A stretch of DNA of 64,000 nt from Eledone cirrhosa. Taxonomy: Eukaryota; Mollusca; Cephalopoda; Octopoda; Eledonidae. The position numbers and the translations under genes are program-made. The DNA lies in the NCBI GenBank assembly GCA_964016885.1, contig OZ024747.1, positions 8,548,283 through 8,612,282 on the forward strand. The letters are read 5' to 3'. Shown in pieces: positions 36,596 to 50,204 of this stretch; position 1 is the stretch's first letter; every line of letters begins with the position of its first letter. The notes under the pieces were generated by a model that saw only the letters and a list, made by a program, of their open reading frames with translations, had not been told where the DNA came from and did no database searches.

Positions 36596-36779
36596 ATATT
36601 AATTGTTTCTACTTTTGGCACAAGGCCAGCAATTACCACAGTGCATTACTGGTACTTTATTTTATTGACCCCGTAAGGATGAAAGGCAAAGTTAACCTCG
36701 GTGGGATTTGAACTCAGATCATAAAGGGCCGTAACTCTATGCATCAAAGCATGGCGTCTGACCCTCTACCGATATTAAT
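36596..36779 (-). mobile_element. SINE A insertion with 8-bp target duplication
   Basis: Antisense family A copy (TTGTTTCTACTTTTGGCACA at the left, CTGACCCTCTACCGAT at the right) flanked by ATATTAAT at 36596-36603 and 36772-36779. The interrupted sequence (CAATACAGGGAAGAT) resumes to the right, so the insertion is into the 81-bp array or its edge. Confidence 0.88.
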
Positions 36780-36900
36780 ATCAACAATACAGGGAAGATT
36801 TATTTATATCAACAACTTGAAAGAGAATTGCTATATTTGAACATCAGGAAAATTATAGTTTACAGTATAAAATAGTATTTCTATAATAGCAGTATTAGCG

Positions 36901-39900
36901 ACTGTATCATGTATTGAGGGTGGAGGCAACTGCATCATGTATTGAAGGGTGGATGCAACTGCATCATGTATTGAAGGGTGGAGGCAACTGTATCATGTAT
37001 TGAAGGGTGGATGCAACTGTATCATGTATTAAAGAGTGGATGCAACTGTATCATGTATTAAAGGGTGGATGCAACTGTATCATGTATTAAAGGGTGGATG
37101 CAACTGTATCATGTATTGAAGGGTGGATGCAACTGTATCATGTATTGAAGGGTGGATGCAACTGCATCATGTATTGAAGGGTGGAGGCAACTGCATCATG
37201 TATTGAAGGGTGGATGCAACTGTATCATGTATTGAAGGGTGGATGCAACTGTATCATGTATTAAAGGGTGGAGGCAACTGTATCATGTATTAAAGGGTGG
37301 ATGCAACTGCATCATGTATTGAAGGGTGGATGCAACTGTATCATGTATTGAAGGGTGGATGCAACTGTATCATGTATTAAAGGGTGGATGCAACTGTATC
37401 ATGTATTAAAGGGTGGATGCAACTGCATCATGTATTGAAGGGTGGATGCAACTGTATCATGTATTGAAGGGTGGATGCAACTGCATCATGTATTGAAGGG
37501 TGGATGCAACTGTATCATGTATTAAAGGGTGGATGCAACTGCATCATGTATTGAAGGGTGGATGCAACTGTATCATGTATTGAAGGGTGGATGCAACTGT
37601 ATCATGTATTAAAGGGTGGATGCAACTGTATCATGTATTAAAGGGTGGATGCAACTGTATCATGTATTAAAGGGTGGATGCAACTGCATCATGTATTGAA
37701 GGGTGGATGCAACTGTATCATGTATTAAAGGGTGGATGCAACTGCATCATGTATTGAAGGGTGGATGCAACTGTATCATGTATTAAAGGGTGGAGGCAAC
37801 TGTATCATGTATTAAAGGGTGGATGCAACTGCATCATGTATTGAAGGGTGGATGCAACTGCATCATGTATTGAAGGGTGGATGCAACTGTATCATGTATT
37901 GAAGGGTGGAGGCAACTGTATCATGTATTGAAGGGTGGATGCAACTGTATCATGTATTAAAGGGTGGATGCAACTGTATCATGTATTAAAGGGTGGATGC
38001 AACTGCATCATGTATTGAAGGGTGGATGCAACTGTATCATGTATTGAAGGGTGGATGCAACTGTATCATGTATTGAAGGGTGGAGGCAACTGTATCATGT
38101 ATTAAAGGGTGGAGGCAACTGTATCATGTATTGAAGGGTGGATGCAACTGTATCATGTATTGAAGGGTGGAGGCAACTGTATCATGTATTAAAGGGTGGA
38201 TGCAACTGTATCATGTATTGAAGGGTGGAGGCAACTGTATCATGTATTAAAGGGTGGAGGCAACTGTATCATGTATTGAAGGGTGGATGCAACTGCATCA
38301 TGTATTGAAGGGTGGATGCAACTGTATCATGTATTAAAGGGTGGAGGCAACTGTATCATGTATTAAAGGGTGGATGCAACTGTATCATGTATTGAAGGGT
38401 GGAGGCAACTGTATCATGTATTAAAGGGTGGAGGCAACTGTATCATGTATTGAAGGGTGGATGCAACTGTATCATGTATTGAAGGGTGGAGGCAACTGTA
38501 TCATGAATTAAAGGGTGGAGGCAACTGTATCATGTATTGAAGGGTGGATGCAACTGCATCATGTATTGAAGGGTGGATGCAACTGTATCATGTATTGAAG
38601 GGTGGATGCAACTGCATCATGTATTGAAGGGTGGATGCAACTGTATCATGTATTGAAGGGTGGATGCAACTGCATCATGTATTGAAGGGTGGATGCAACT
38701 GTATCATGTATTGAAGGGTGGATGCAACTGTATCATGTATTGAAGGGTGGATGCAACTGTATCATGTATTAAAGGGTGGATGCAACTGTATCATGTATTG
38801 AAGGGTGGAGGCAGCTGTATCATGTATTAAAGGGTGGAGGCAACTGTATCATGTATTGAAGGGTGGATGCAACTGCATCATGTATTGAAGGGTGGATGCA
38901 ACTGTATCATGTATTAAAGGGTGGAGGCAACTGTATCATGTATTAAAGGGTGGATGCAACTGTATCATGTATTGAAGGGTGGAGGCAACTGTATCATGTA
39001 TTAAAGGGTGGAGGCAACTGTATCATGTATTGAAGGGTGGATGCAACTGTATCATGTATTGAAGGGTGGAGGCAACTGTATCATGTATTAAAGGGTGGAG
39101 GCAACTGTATCATGTATTGAAGGGTGGATGCAACTGCATCATGTATTGAAGGGTGGATGCAACTGTATCATGTATTGAAGGGTGGATGCAACTGCATCAT
39201 GTATTGAAGGGTGGATGCAACTGTATCATGTATTGAAGGGTGGATGCAACTGCATCATGTATTGAAGGGTGGATGCAACTGTATCATGTATTGAAGGGTG
39301 GATGCAACTGTATCATGTATTGAAGGGTGGATGCAACTGTATCATGTATTGAAGGGTGGAGGCAACTGCATCATGTATTGAAGGGTGGATGCAACTGTAT
39401 CATGTATTGAAGGGTGGATGCAACTGCATCATGTATTGAAGGGTGGAGGCAACTGTATCATGTATTAAAGGGTGGATGCAACTGTATCATGTATTGAAGG
39501 GTGGAGGCAACTGCATCATGTATTGAAGGGTGGATGCAACTGTATCATGTATTGAAGGGTGGATGCAACTGTATCATGTATTGAAGGGTGGATGCAACTG
39601 TATCATGTATTGAAGGGTGGAGGCAACTGTATCATGTATAGAAGGGTGGATGCAACTGTATCATGTATTGAAGGGTGGAGGCAACTGTATCATGTATTAA
39701 AGGGTGGAGGCAACTGCATCATGTATTGAAGGGTGGATGCAACTGTATCATGTATTGAAGGGTGGATGCAACTGTATCATGTATTGAAGGGTGGATGCAA
39801 CTGCATCATGTATTGAAGGGTGGAGGCAACTGTATCATGTATAGAAGGGTGGATGCAACTGTATCATGTATTGAAGGGTGGAGGCAACTGTATCATGTAT

Positions 39901-42900
39901 TAAAGGGTGGAGGCAACTGCATCATGTATTGAAGGGTGGAGGCAACTGTATCATGTATTGAAGGGTGGAGGCAACTGCATCATGTATTGAAGGGTGGATG
40001 CAACTGTATCATGTATTGAAGGGTGGAGGCAACTGCATCATGTATTGAAGGGTGGATGCAACTGTATCATGTATTAAAGGGTGGATGCAACTGCATCATG
40101 TATTGAAGGGTGGAGGCAACTGTATCATGTATTAAAGGGTGGATGCAACTGTATCATGTATTGAAGGGTGGAGGCAACTGCATCATGTATTGAAGGGTGG
40201 ATGCAACTGTATCATGTATTGAAGGGTGGATGCAACTGCATCATGTATTGAAGGGTGGAGGCAACTGTATCATGTATTGAAGGGTGGAGGCAACTGTATC
40301 ATGTATTGAAGGGTGGATGCAACTGTATCATGTATTGAAGGGTGGAGGCAACTGCATCATGTATTGAAGGGTGGATGCAACTGTATCATGTATTAAAGGG
40401 TGGATGCAACTGCATCATGTATTGAAGGTTGGAGGCAACTGTATCATGTATTGAAGGGTGGAGGCAACTGTATCATGTATTGAAGGGTGGATGCAACTGC
40501 ATCATGTATTGAAGGGTGGAGGCAACTGTATCATGTATTGAAGGGTGGAGGCAACTGTATCATGTATTGAAGGGTGGATGCAACTGTATCATGTATTGAA
40601 GGGTGGATGCAACTGCATCATGTATTAAAGGGTGGATGCAACTGCATCATGTATTGAAGGGTGGAGGCAACTGCATCATGTATTGAAGGGTGGAGGCAAC
40701 TGCATCATGTATTGAAGGGTGGATGCAACTGTATCATGTATTGAAGGGTGGATGCAACTGTATCGTGTATTGAAGGGTGGAGGCAACTGCATCATGTATT
40801 GAAGGGTGGAGGCAACTGCATCATGTATTGAAGGGTGGATGCAACTGCATCATGTATTGAAGGGTGGATGCAACTGTATCATGTATTGAAGGGTGGATGC
40901 AACTGTATCGTGTATTGAAGGGTGGAGGCAACTGCATCATGTATTGAAGGGTGGAGGCAACTGTATCATGTATTGAAGGGTGGAGGCAACTGTATCATGT
41001 ATTAAAGGGTGGATGCAACTGTATCATGTATTGAAGGGTGGAGGCAACTGTATCATGTATTAAAGGGTGGATGCAACTGTATCATGTATTGAAGGGTGGA
41101 GGCAACTGTATCATGTATTGAAGGGTGGATGCAACTGTATCATGTATTGAAGGGTGGATGCAACTGCATCATGTATTGAAGGGTGGAGGCAACTGTATCA
41201 TGTATTGAAGGGTGGATGCAACTGTATCATGTATTGAAGGGTGGAGGCAACTGTATCATGTATTGAAGGGTGGATGCAACTGTATCATGTATTAAAGGGT
41301 GGATGCAACTGTATCATGTATTGAAGGGTGGATGCAACTGTATCATGTATTGAAGGGTGGAGGCAACTGTATCATGTATTGAAGGGTGGAGGCAACTGTA
41401 TCATGTATTGAAGGGTGGATGCAACTGTATCATGTATTGAAGGGTGGAGGCAACTGTATCATGTATTGAAGGGTGGATGCAACTGTATCATGTATTGAAG
41501 GGTGGATGCAACTGTATCGTGTATTAAAGGGTGGATGCAACTGTATCATGTATTGAAGGGTGGATGCAACTGTATCATGTATTAAAGGGTGGAGGCAACT
41601 GTATCATGTATTGAAGGGTGGAGGCAACTGTATCATGTATTAAAGGGTGGATGCAACTGTATCATGTATTAAAGGGTGGAGGCAACTGTATCATGTATTG
41701 AAGGGTGGAGGCAACTGTATCATGTATTAAAGGGTGGATGCAACTGTATCATGTATTGAAGGGTGGAGGCAACTGTATCATGTATTGAAGGGTGGATGCA
41801 ACTGTATCATGTATTGAAGGGTGGAGGCAACTGTATCATGTATTAAAGGGTGGAGGCAACTGTATCATGTATTAAAGGGTGGATGCAACTGTATCATGTA
41901 TTGAAGGGTGGAGGCAACTGTATCATGTATTGAAGGGTGGATGCAACTGTATCATGTATTGAAGGGTGGAGGCAACTGTATCATGTATTGAAGGGTGGAT
42001 GCAACTGTATCATGTATTGAAGGGTGGATGGAACTGTATCATGTATTGAAGGGTGGATGCAACTGTATCGTGTATTAAAGGGTGGATGCAACTGTATCAT
42101 GTATTGAAGGGTGGATGCAACTGTATCATGTATTAAAGGGTGGAGGCAACTGTATCATGTATTGAAGGGTGGAGGCAACTGTATCATGTATTAAAGGGTG
42201 GATGCAACTGTATCATGTATTAAAGGGTGGATGCAACTGTATCGTGTATTAAAGGGTGGATGCAACTGTATCATGTATTGAAGGGTGGATGCAACTGTAT
42301 CATGTATTAAAGGGTGGAGGCAACTGTATCATGTATTGAAGGGTGGAGGCAACTGTATCATGTATTAAAGGGTGGAGGCAACTGTATCATGTATTGAAGG
42401 GTGGAGGCAACTGTATCATGTATTAAAGGTTGGATGCAACTGTATCGTGTATTAAAGGGTGGATGCAACTGTATCATGTATTAAAGGTTGGATGCAACTG
42501 TATCATGTATTAAAGGGTGGAGGCAACTGTATCATGTATTGAAGGGTGGAGGCAACTGTATCATGTATTAAAGGGTGGAGGCAACTGTATCATGTATTAA
42601 AGGGTGGATGCAACTGTATCGTGTATTAAAGGGTGGATGCAACTGTATCATGTATTGAAGGGTGGATGCAACTGTATCATGTATTAAAGGGTGGATGCAA
42701 CTGCATCATGTATTGAAGGGTGGAGGCAACTGTATCATGTATTGAAGGGTGGAGGCAACTGTATCATGTATTGAAGGGTGGATGCAACTGTATCATGTAT
42801 TAAAGGGTGGAGGCAACTGCATCATGTATTGAAGGGTGGATGCAACTGTATCATGTATTGAAGGGTGGATGCAATTGTATCATGTATTAAAGGGTGGATG

Positions 42901-45900
42901 CAACTGCATCATGTATTGAAGGGTGGATGCAACTGTATCATGTATTGAAGGGTGGAGGCAACTGTATCATGTATTAAAGGGTGGATGCAACTGTATCATG
43001 TATTGAAGGGTGGAGGCAACTGTATCATGTATTGAAGGGTGGAGGCAACTGTATCATGTATTGAAGGGTGGATGCAATTGTATCATGTATTAAAGGGTGG
43101 ATGCAACTGCATCATGTATTGAAGGGTGGAGGCAACTGTATCATGTATTAAAGGGTGGATGCAACTGCATCATGTATTGAAGGGTGGAGGCAACTGTATC
43201 ATGTATTGAAGGGTGGATGCAACTGTATCATGTATTAAAGGGTGGATGCAACTGCATCATGTATTGAAGGGTGGATGCAACTGTATCATGTATTGAGGGT
43301 GGAGGCAACTGTATCATGTATTAAAGGGTGGATGCAACTGTATCATGTATTAAAGGGTGGATGCAACTGCATCATGTATTGAAGGGTGGATGCAACTGCA
43401 TCATGTATTGAAGGGTGGAGGCAACTGTATCATGTATTTAAGGGTGGATGCAACTGTATCATGTATTAAAGGGTGGATGCAACTGCATCATATATTGAAG
43501 GGTGGAGGCAACTGTATCATGTATTGAAGGGTGGATGCAACTGTATCATGTATTAAAGGGTGGAGGCAACTGTATCATGTATTGAAGGGTGGAGGCAACT
43601 GTATCATGTATTGAAGGGTGGATGCAACTGTATCATGTATTAAAGGGTGGAGGCAACTGTATCATGTATTGAAGGGTGGAGGCAACTGTATCATGTATTG
43701 AAGGGTGGATGCAACTGTATCATGTATTAAAGGGTGGAGGCAACTGTATCATGTATTGAAGGGTGGATGCAACTGCATCATGTATTGAAGGGTGGATGCA
43801 ACTGTATCATGTATTGAAGGGTGGAGGCAACTGTATCATGTATTGAAGGGTGGATGCAACTGTATCATGTATTGAAGGGTGGATGCAACTGTATCATGTA
43901 TTGAAGGGTGGATGCAACTGTATCATGTATTAAAGGGTGGATGCAACTGCATCATGTATTGAAGGGTGGATGCAACTGCATCATGTATTGAAGGGTGGAT
44001 GCAACTGCATCATGTATTGAAGGGTGGATGCAACTGTATCATGTATTGAAGGGTGGATGCAACTGTATCATGTATTAAAGGGTGGAGGCAACTGTATCAT
44101 GTATTGAAGGGTGGATGCAACTGTATCATGTATTGAAGGGTGGATGCAACTGCATCATGTATTGAAGGGTGGATGCAACTGCATCATGTATTAAAGGGTG
44201 GATGCAACTGCATCATGTATTGAAGGGTGGATGCAACTGTATCATGTATTAAAGGGTGGAGGCAACTGTATCATGTATTGAAGGGTGGATGCAACTGTAT
44301 CATGTATTGAAGGGTGGATGCAACTGCATCATGTATTGAAGGGTGGATGCAACTGCATCATGTATTGAAGGGTGGATGCAACTGTATCATGTATTGAAGG
44401 GTGGATGCAACTGTATCATGTATTAAAGGGTGGATGCAACTGCATCATGTATTGAAGGGTGGATGCAACTGCATCATGTATTGAAGGGTGGATGCAACTG
44501 CATCATGTATTGAAGGGTGGATGCAACTGTATCATGTATTGAAGGGTGGATGCAACTGTATCATGTATTAAAGGGTGGAGGCAACTGTATCATGTATTGA
44601 AGGGTGGATGCAACTGTATCATGTATTGAAGGGTGGATGCAACTGCATCATGTATTGAAGGGTGGATGCAACTGCATCATGTATTAAAGGGTGGATGCAA
44701 CTGCATCATGTATTGAAGGGTGGATGCAACTGTATCATGTATTAAAGGGTGGAGGCAACTGTATCATGTATTGAAGGGTGGATGCAACTGTATCATGTAT
44801 TGAAGGGTGGATGCAACTGCATCATGTATTGAAGGGTGGATGCAACTGCATCATGTATTGAAGGGTGGATGCAACTGTATCATGTATTGAAGGGTGGATG
44901 CAACTGCATCATGTATTAAAGGGTGGAGGCAACTGTATCGTGTATTGAAGGGTGGATGCAACTGTATCATGTATTGAAGGGTGGATGCAACTGTATCATG
45001 TATTGAAGGGTGGAGGCAACTGCATCATGTATTGAAGGGTGGAGGCAACTGTATCATGTATTGAAGGGTGGAGGCAACTGTATCATGTATTGAAGGGTGG
45101 AGGCAACTGTATCATGTATTGAAGGGTGGAGGCAACTGTATCATGTATTGAAGGGTGGATGCAACTGCATCATGTATTGAAGGGTGGATGCAACTGTATC
45201 ATGTATTGAAGGGTGGATGCAACTGCATCATGTATTGAAGGGTGGAGGCAACTGTATCATGTATTGAAGGGTGGAGGCAACTGTATCATGTATTGAAGGG
45301 TGGATGCAACTGCATCATGTATTGAAGGGTGGAGGCAACTGTATCATGTATTGAAGGGTGGATGCAACTGCATCATGTATTGAAGGGTGGATGCAACTGT
45401 ATCATGTATTGAAGGGTGGATGCAACTGCATCATGTATTGAAGGGTGGATGCAACTGTATCATGTATTAAAGGGTGGAGGCAACTGTATCATGTATTGAA
45501 GGGTGGATGCAACTGCATCATGTATTGAAGGGTGGATGCAACTGTATCATGTATTGAAGGGTGGAGGCAACTGCATCATGTATTGAAGGGTGGATGCAAC
45601 TGTATCATGTATTGAAGGGTGGAGGCAACTGCATCATGTATTGAAGGGTGGATGCAACTGTATCATGTATTGAAGGGTGGATGCAACTGCATCATGTATT
45701 GAAGGGTGGAGGCAACTGTATCATGTATTGAAGGGTGGATGCAACTGCATCATGTATTGAAGGGTGGAGGCAACTGTATCATGTATTGAAGGGTGGATGC
45801 AACTGCATCATGTATTGAAGGGTGGATGCAACTGTATCATGTATTGAAGGGTGGATGCAACTGCATCATGTATTGAAGGGTGGATGCAACTGTATCATGT

Positions 45901-47716
45901 ATTAAAGGGTGGAGGCAACTGTATCATGTATTGAAGGGTGGATGCAACTGCATCATGTATTGAAGGGTGGATGCAACTGTATCATGTATTGAAGGGTGGA
46001 GGCAACTGCATCATGTATTGAAGGGTGTATGCAACTGTATCATGTATTAAAGGGTGGATGCAACTGTATCATGTATTAAAGGGTGGAGGCAACTGTATCA
46101 TGTATTGAAGGGTGGATGCAACTGCATCATGTATTGAAGGGTGGATGCAACTGTATCATGTATTAAAGGGTGGATGCAACTGTATCATGTATTAAAGGGT
46201 GGAGGCAACTGTATCATGTATTGAAGGGTGGATGCAACTGCATCATGTATTGAAGGGTGGATGCAACTGTATCATGTATTAAAGGGTGGATGCAACTGTA
46301 TCATGTATTAAAGGGTGGATGCAACTGCATCATGTATTGAAGGGTGGATGCAACTGTATCATGTATTAAAGGGTGGATGCAACTGTATCATGTATTAAAG
46401 GGTGGAGGCAACTGTATCATGTATTGAAGGGTGGATGCAACTGCATCATGTATTGAAGGGTGGATGCAACTGTATCATGTATTGAAGGGTGGAGGCAACT
46501 GTATCATGTATTGAAGGGTGGATGCAACTGCATCATGTATTGAAGGGTGGATGCAACTGCATCATGTATTGAAGGGTGGATGCAACTGTATCATGTATTG
46601 AAGGGTGGATGCAACTGTATCATGTATTGAAGGGTGGATGCAACTGTATCATGTATTGAAGGGTGGATGCAACTGCATCATGTATTGAATGGTGGATGCA
46701 ACTGTATCATGTATTGAAGGGTGGATGCAACTGCATCATGTATTGAAGGGTGGATGCAACTGTATCATGTATTGAAGGGTGGATGCAACTGCATCATGTA
46801 TTGAAGGGTGGATGCAACTGCATCATGTATTGAAGGGTGGAGGCAACTGTATCATGTATTGAAGGGTGGATGCAACTGTATCATGTATTGAAGGGTGGAG
46901 GCAACTGCATCATGTATTGAAGGGTGGATGCAACTGTATCATGTATTGAAGGGTGGATGCAACTGCATCATGTATTGAAGGGTGGAGGCAACTGTATCAT
47001 GTATTGAAGGGTGGAGGCAACTGTATCATGTATTGAAGGGTGGATGCAACTGCATCATGTATTGAAGGGTGGAGGCAACTGTATCATGTATTGAAGGGTG
47101 GAGGCAACTGTATCATGTATTGAAGGGTGGATGCAACTGCATCATGTATTGAAGGGTGGATGCAACTGCATCATGTATTGAAGGGTGGAGGCAACTGTAT
47201 CATGTATTGAAGGGTGGAGGCAACTGTATCATGTATTGAAGGGTGGATGCAACTGTATCATGTATTAAAGGGTGGATGCAACTGTATCATGTATTGAAGG
47301 GTGGAGGCAACTGCATCATGTATTGAAGGGTGGAGGCAACTGCATCATGTATTGAAGGGTGGATGCAACTGCATCATGTATTGAAGGGTGGATGCAACTG
47401 CATCATGTATTGAAGGGTGGATGCAACTGCATCATGTATTGAAGGGTGGATGCAACTGTATCGTGTATTGAAGGATGGAGGCAACTGCATCATGTATTGA
47501 AGGGTGGATGCAACTGCATCATGTATTGAAGGGTGGATGCAACTGCATCATGTATTGAAGGGTGGATGCAACTGTATCATGTATTGAAGGGTGGATGCAA
47601 CTGTATCATGTATTGAAGGGTGGAGGCAACTGCATCATGTATTAAAGGGTGGATGCAACTGCATCATGTATTGAAGGATGGATGCAACTGCATCATGTAT
47701 TGAAGGGTGGATGCAA
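36901..47716. repeat. 29-bp minisatellite, about 373 copies
   Basis: The unit is GGGTGGATGCAACTGTATCA followed by TGTATTGAA (29 bp), repeated over 10.8 kb with very few indels. Three binary sites vary: GATG/GAGG, TGTATC/TGCATC and TTGAA/TTAAA; TATCGTG appears at intervals from about 40760. Higher-order blocks include 580 bp (about 38181-38760 repeated at 38761-39340) and 493 bp (44074 repeated at 44567, with the same internal 174-bp spacing at 44248 and 44741). It starts abruptly near 36901 and is cut at its right end by a SINE. No frame stays open for long. On the minus strand it lies upstream of the protocadherin exon. Confidence 0.98.
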
Positions 47717-47890
47717 CATAGCCGAATGGTTAGAATGTTGGCTTTGCAATCATTAAATTCCAGGTTCAATCTCGCTGCATGGCATCTTGAGCAAGTATCA
47801 TTTACCATAAGTCTTGGGTTGAGCGACACCTTGTGAGTAATATTGGTTAGATGGAAACTGTTTGATCTATACTTGTAATTCAAAGTGCCA
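47714..47890 (+). mobile_element. tRNA-headed SINE (family C) at the array edge
   Basis: The head ATAGCCGAATGGTTAGAATG (A-box-like TAGCCGAATGG), TTGGCTTTGCAATCATT and CCAGGTTCAATCTCG (B-box-like GGTTCAATCTC) is tRNA-like. The body reads TCTTGAGCAAGTA, ATAAGTCTTGGGTTGAGCGA, CACCTTGTGAGT and TTAGATGGAAACTG. It differs from families A and B and abuts the last minisatellite unit. The D-arm region and acceptor do not make a functional tRNA. Confidence 0.8.
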
Positions 47891-48179
47891 GCCTTGTTCT
47901 ACATTGTGTATTGCTGAATCTTCCTGAGAATTACATTAAAGGTACACGTATCTGTTAGCAACTTACATGTATATTTCATGAGCAGGCTGTTCCATTGATC
48001 AAATAATTGAAACATACATCATTGAATTCTATAAACAGAGGGGTCATGGGTGGAGTGGGGTATTTAGTGATGATGAGCTGTTAGGGAGTGCTTTTAGCAT
48101 TCCTTTTTTTTTTTTTCCAGATCAATTTTTAATATAGAAAGGCTTCTACAGGACTAGAACTGTTTCATGACAATCATGT
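47891..48179. other. Unassigned interval
   Basis: No gene. It contains a T-run at 48105-48117 and, at 48140-48170, the short dispersed motif shared with 10180-10225. Confidence 0.5.
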
Positions 48180-48320
48180 TGGTGACCTCCCCACAACCCC
48201 GGCAGACAGAATGGAGGACGGTAAGGGAGATGCGCTGGAAAAGTCATTCCAGTTCGCGAGGCTCACACCTGCGGCTGGCCAGCTCAGCGCCGATGGTGAA
48301 CTGACAGTGGTCCAACACAC
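48180..48320. other. GC-rich patch of unknown identity
   Basis: Sequence such as GAGATGCGCTGGAAAAGTC and CTGCGGCTGGCCAGCTCAGC is far more GC-rich than its surroundings. Plus reads MEDGKGDALEKSFQFARLTP, AAGQLSADGELTVVQ from 48211 without a stop until it enters the CA repeat. It could be part of a LINE 5' region or a fossil exon; I do not recognise it. Confidence 0.4.
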
Positions 48321-48475
48321 ACTTACGCACACACACACGCACACATGCACGCACGCATTTACACACACACACACATACACAAGCGCGTGCGCACTCACTC
48401 ACACACACACACGCACATGCACACAGACACACACACACGCACGCACTTACGCACACACAAACACACACACAAATA
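48305..48475. repeat. (CA)n-rich cryptic repeat
   Basis: ACACAC broken by GCACGC and TTACGC-type motifs on the plus strand. Confidence 0.95.
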
Positions 48476-48544
48476 TTACTTATATAAATAAATTCCTCCA
48501 AATTCTGTTTGTTTTTTTTATTTCTGTAGAAATTTGATAACAAT

Positions 48545-48715
48545 AGGATTAATGTTTATATTTATTTAAAAATCTCCTATTATAATTTTATGAAAGTATA
48601 TCTGTTAAGATATACTGCAAACGTCAGGGAAGGTCAGTTTTATTACTGAATCTCTCTAAGTTCTTATTTATTTTCAAAATTAATGGAAAAATCATACTCA
48701 GTCTCTTCCAACATT
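48545..48715. repeat. Dispersed AT-rich repeat, copy 2
   Basis: It matches 32030-32300 in the TCTCTAAGTTCTTATTTATT, TTCAAAATTAATGG part; see that entry. Confidence 0.5.
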
Positions 48716-48749
48716 TTTCCATAATGATAATCTATTCTGCCTGTCATAT

Positions 48750-48850
48750 TATGGTATATATATATATATATGTATATATGTATATATATATATATCATCC
48801 TCATCATCGTTTAATGTCCATCTTCCATACTAGCATATTTATATATATAT
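48750..48850 (-). mobile_element. TA tract with an orphan LINE/SINE tail
   Basis: Between two TA tracts lies TCATCCTCATCATCGTTTAA, TGTCCATCTTCCATACTAGC, the antisense 3' tail of a GAT-tailed element, only about 45 bp long. Confidence 0.7.
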
Positions 48851-49649
48851 ATACTCAATTATTACGGATTGTTGAATATATGAGATTAGATTCATCTGGG
48901 ATATTATTATGTGTAGTAAATTATATATATACACTATTGTAGAAATGTATGCACACTATTTCTTTGTGTATGTGCATATGTGTGTGTCTACACAAACTAA
49001 TAATAGTCGTCCCAACCCTTTCTTTGGCAAGCTTTCTATGTTAATGTCATTATTTAAGTATCATGATATATCTAGTAGACTATGAAACTACGAAACAAGA
49101 AAAAATGGTTAGGTGATTAAATAAATAATAATTTTTCTTTCGGGTGTCTGCAAGCAATGCTTACCTTGACTTCTGAGGAATATATATGAATGAAGTAGAG
49201 ATACGTGTGTTTAAAGTGGACATGCATAGACAGAAAAGTGTAGTAGCATAGTTTCATAGAAATGTATGTTAAAAACAGATATGTATAGATACTTGTGTAT
49301 ATAGATCACTGATTTCCGACCTGGGGAACTGTCATCTAAGTTTGAAATTTCAAGTGCTTTGTTAAAAACATAATATAAACACTCAATTGGGTATCCATTC
49401 TTCTCTAAGTATAAACATTTCTCTCTTTCAATTGTATAACAATCGGAGAGGAGAGATATTATAATGGGCTGGTCTGTGGGAAAATTCATTTAAACAATTT
49501 GGTAATGGAAAGATTAGGAACCATGGATGTAGATATTTGACAATTTTTTCTTTTGTTTTTTTAGTAAATATGCTTCTAGAGCCATGTGTGTATAGAAATA
49601 GATGTATATTTTGAGGGGAGAAGCTAGGCAGTAGGTGCACCAAGCTAGA
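48851..49649. other. Unassigned interval
   Basis: AT-rich. Open stretches of up to 92 codons on the minus strand (49211-49489) show no domain. Nothing recognised. Confidence 0.5.
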
Positions 49650-50085
49650 AGTGAGGCAGAAAGCAAGAAGATTACATCTGTCTTATGTGATGAAAGCAAA
49701 AGGTGTGAGATGTCTCAGATTTCAAGGTAGAGTACTAGGGAAAATCAAAATGTTGTTGGAAAGAAGTGTATTCAAAATGACAGTGACACCCTTGCTGTCA
49801 CTAATGCTGAAAAGAAAGATGCAAGAAAGTGTTATTATGAGAGACTGTTGAATGAAGAAAAATGCATGGTCAGAGGAGTGGTTACTCAAAATAAATCCAA
49901 CTGGGGGACTGACCATTTTGGTCAGCAGCAGTATGGTAGGTAAGGCAGTGAAGGATATAAAAGTAGAATAGACACAGTGAAAACTAGTTGAAAAAAGTTT
50001 CAAGGAGCTTCAACATCTGCTGATTATAAGGGAGTTCTCTCTCAGAGTGAAAGACAGATTGTATGATACCAAGACTGGTACTTTC
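49650..50085 (+). mobile_element. LINE relic, internally deleted
   Basis: Reads LLNEENAW-like and LLKINPTGGLTILVSSSMV, GKAVKDIKVE near 49850-49970, resembling the linker before the reverse transcriptase (YYERLLNEE..W, then KMKxGKA) of the GAT-tail LINE. It then jumps to KSFKELQHLLIIREFSLRVK, DRLYD at 49990-50070, which is KKFRELLPLLxxKGFSLRVKGRLYD of the C-terminal part. The whole polymerase core between them is absent. Confidence 0.65.
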
Positions 50086-50190
50086 TGGATGAAAGGCAAA
50101 GTGAACCTTGGTGGGATTTGAACTCAGAATGCATAGATACAGGACAAATATCCATTATTTTAGCGACTGTGCTAAATTGACCACCTTACA
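50084..50190 (-). mobile_element. SINE A fragment, antisense
   Basis: GGATGAAAGGCAAAGTGAAC, CTTGGTGGGATTTGAACTCA: the B-box part of family A joined directly to the LINE relic. Confidence 0.75.
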
Positions 50191-50204
50191 GTAAGAGTAA
50201 CCTC

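Noticed and set aside
36901..47716. CRISPR-like array of 29-bp repeats
   Set aside because: The units are contiguous with no spacers, and the surroundings are eukaryotic.
47714..47790. tRNA gene beside the minisatellite
   Set aside because: tRNA-like head of a SINE; cloverleaf pairing incomplete and body sequence follows.
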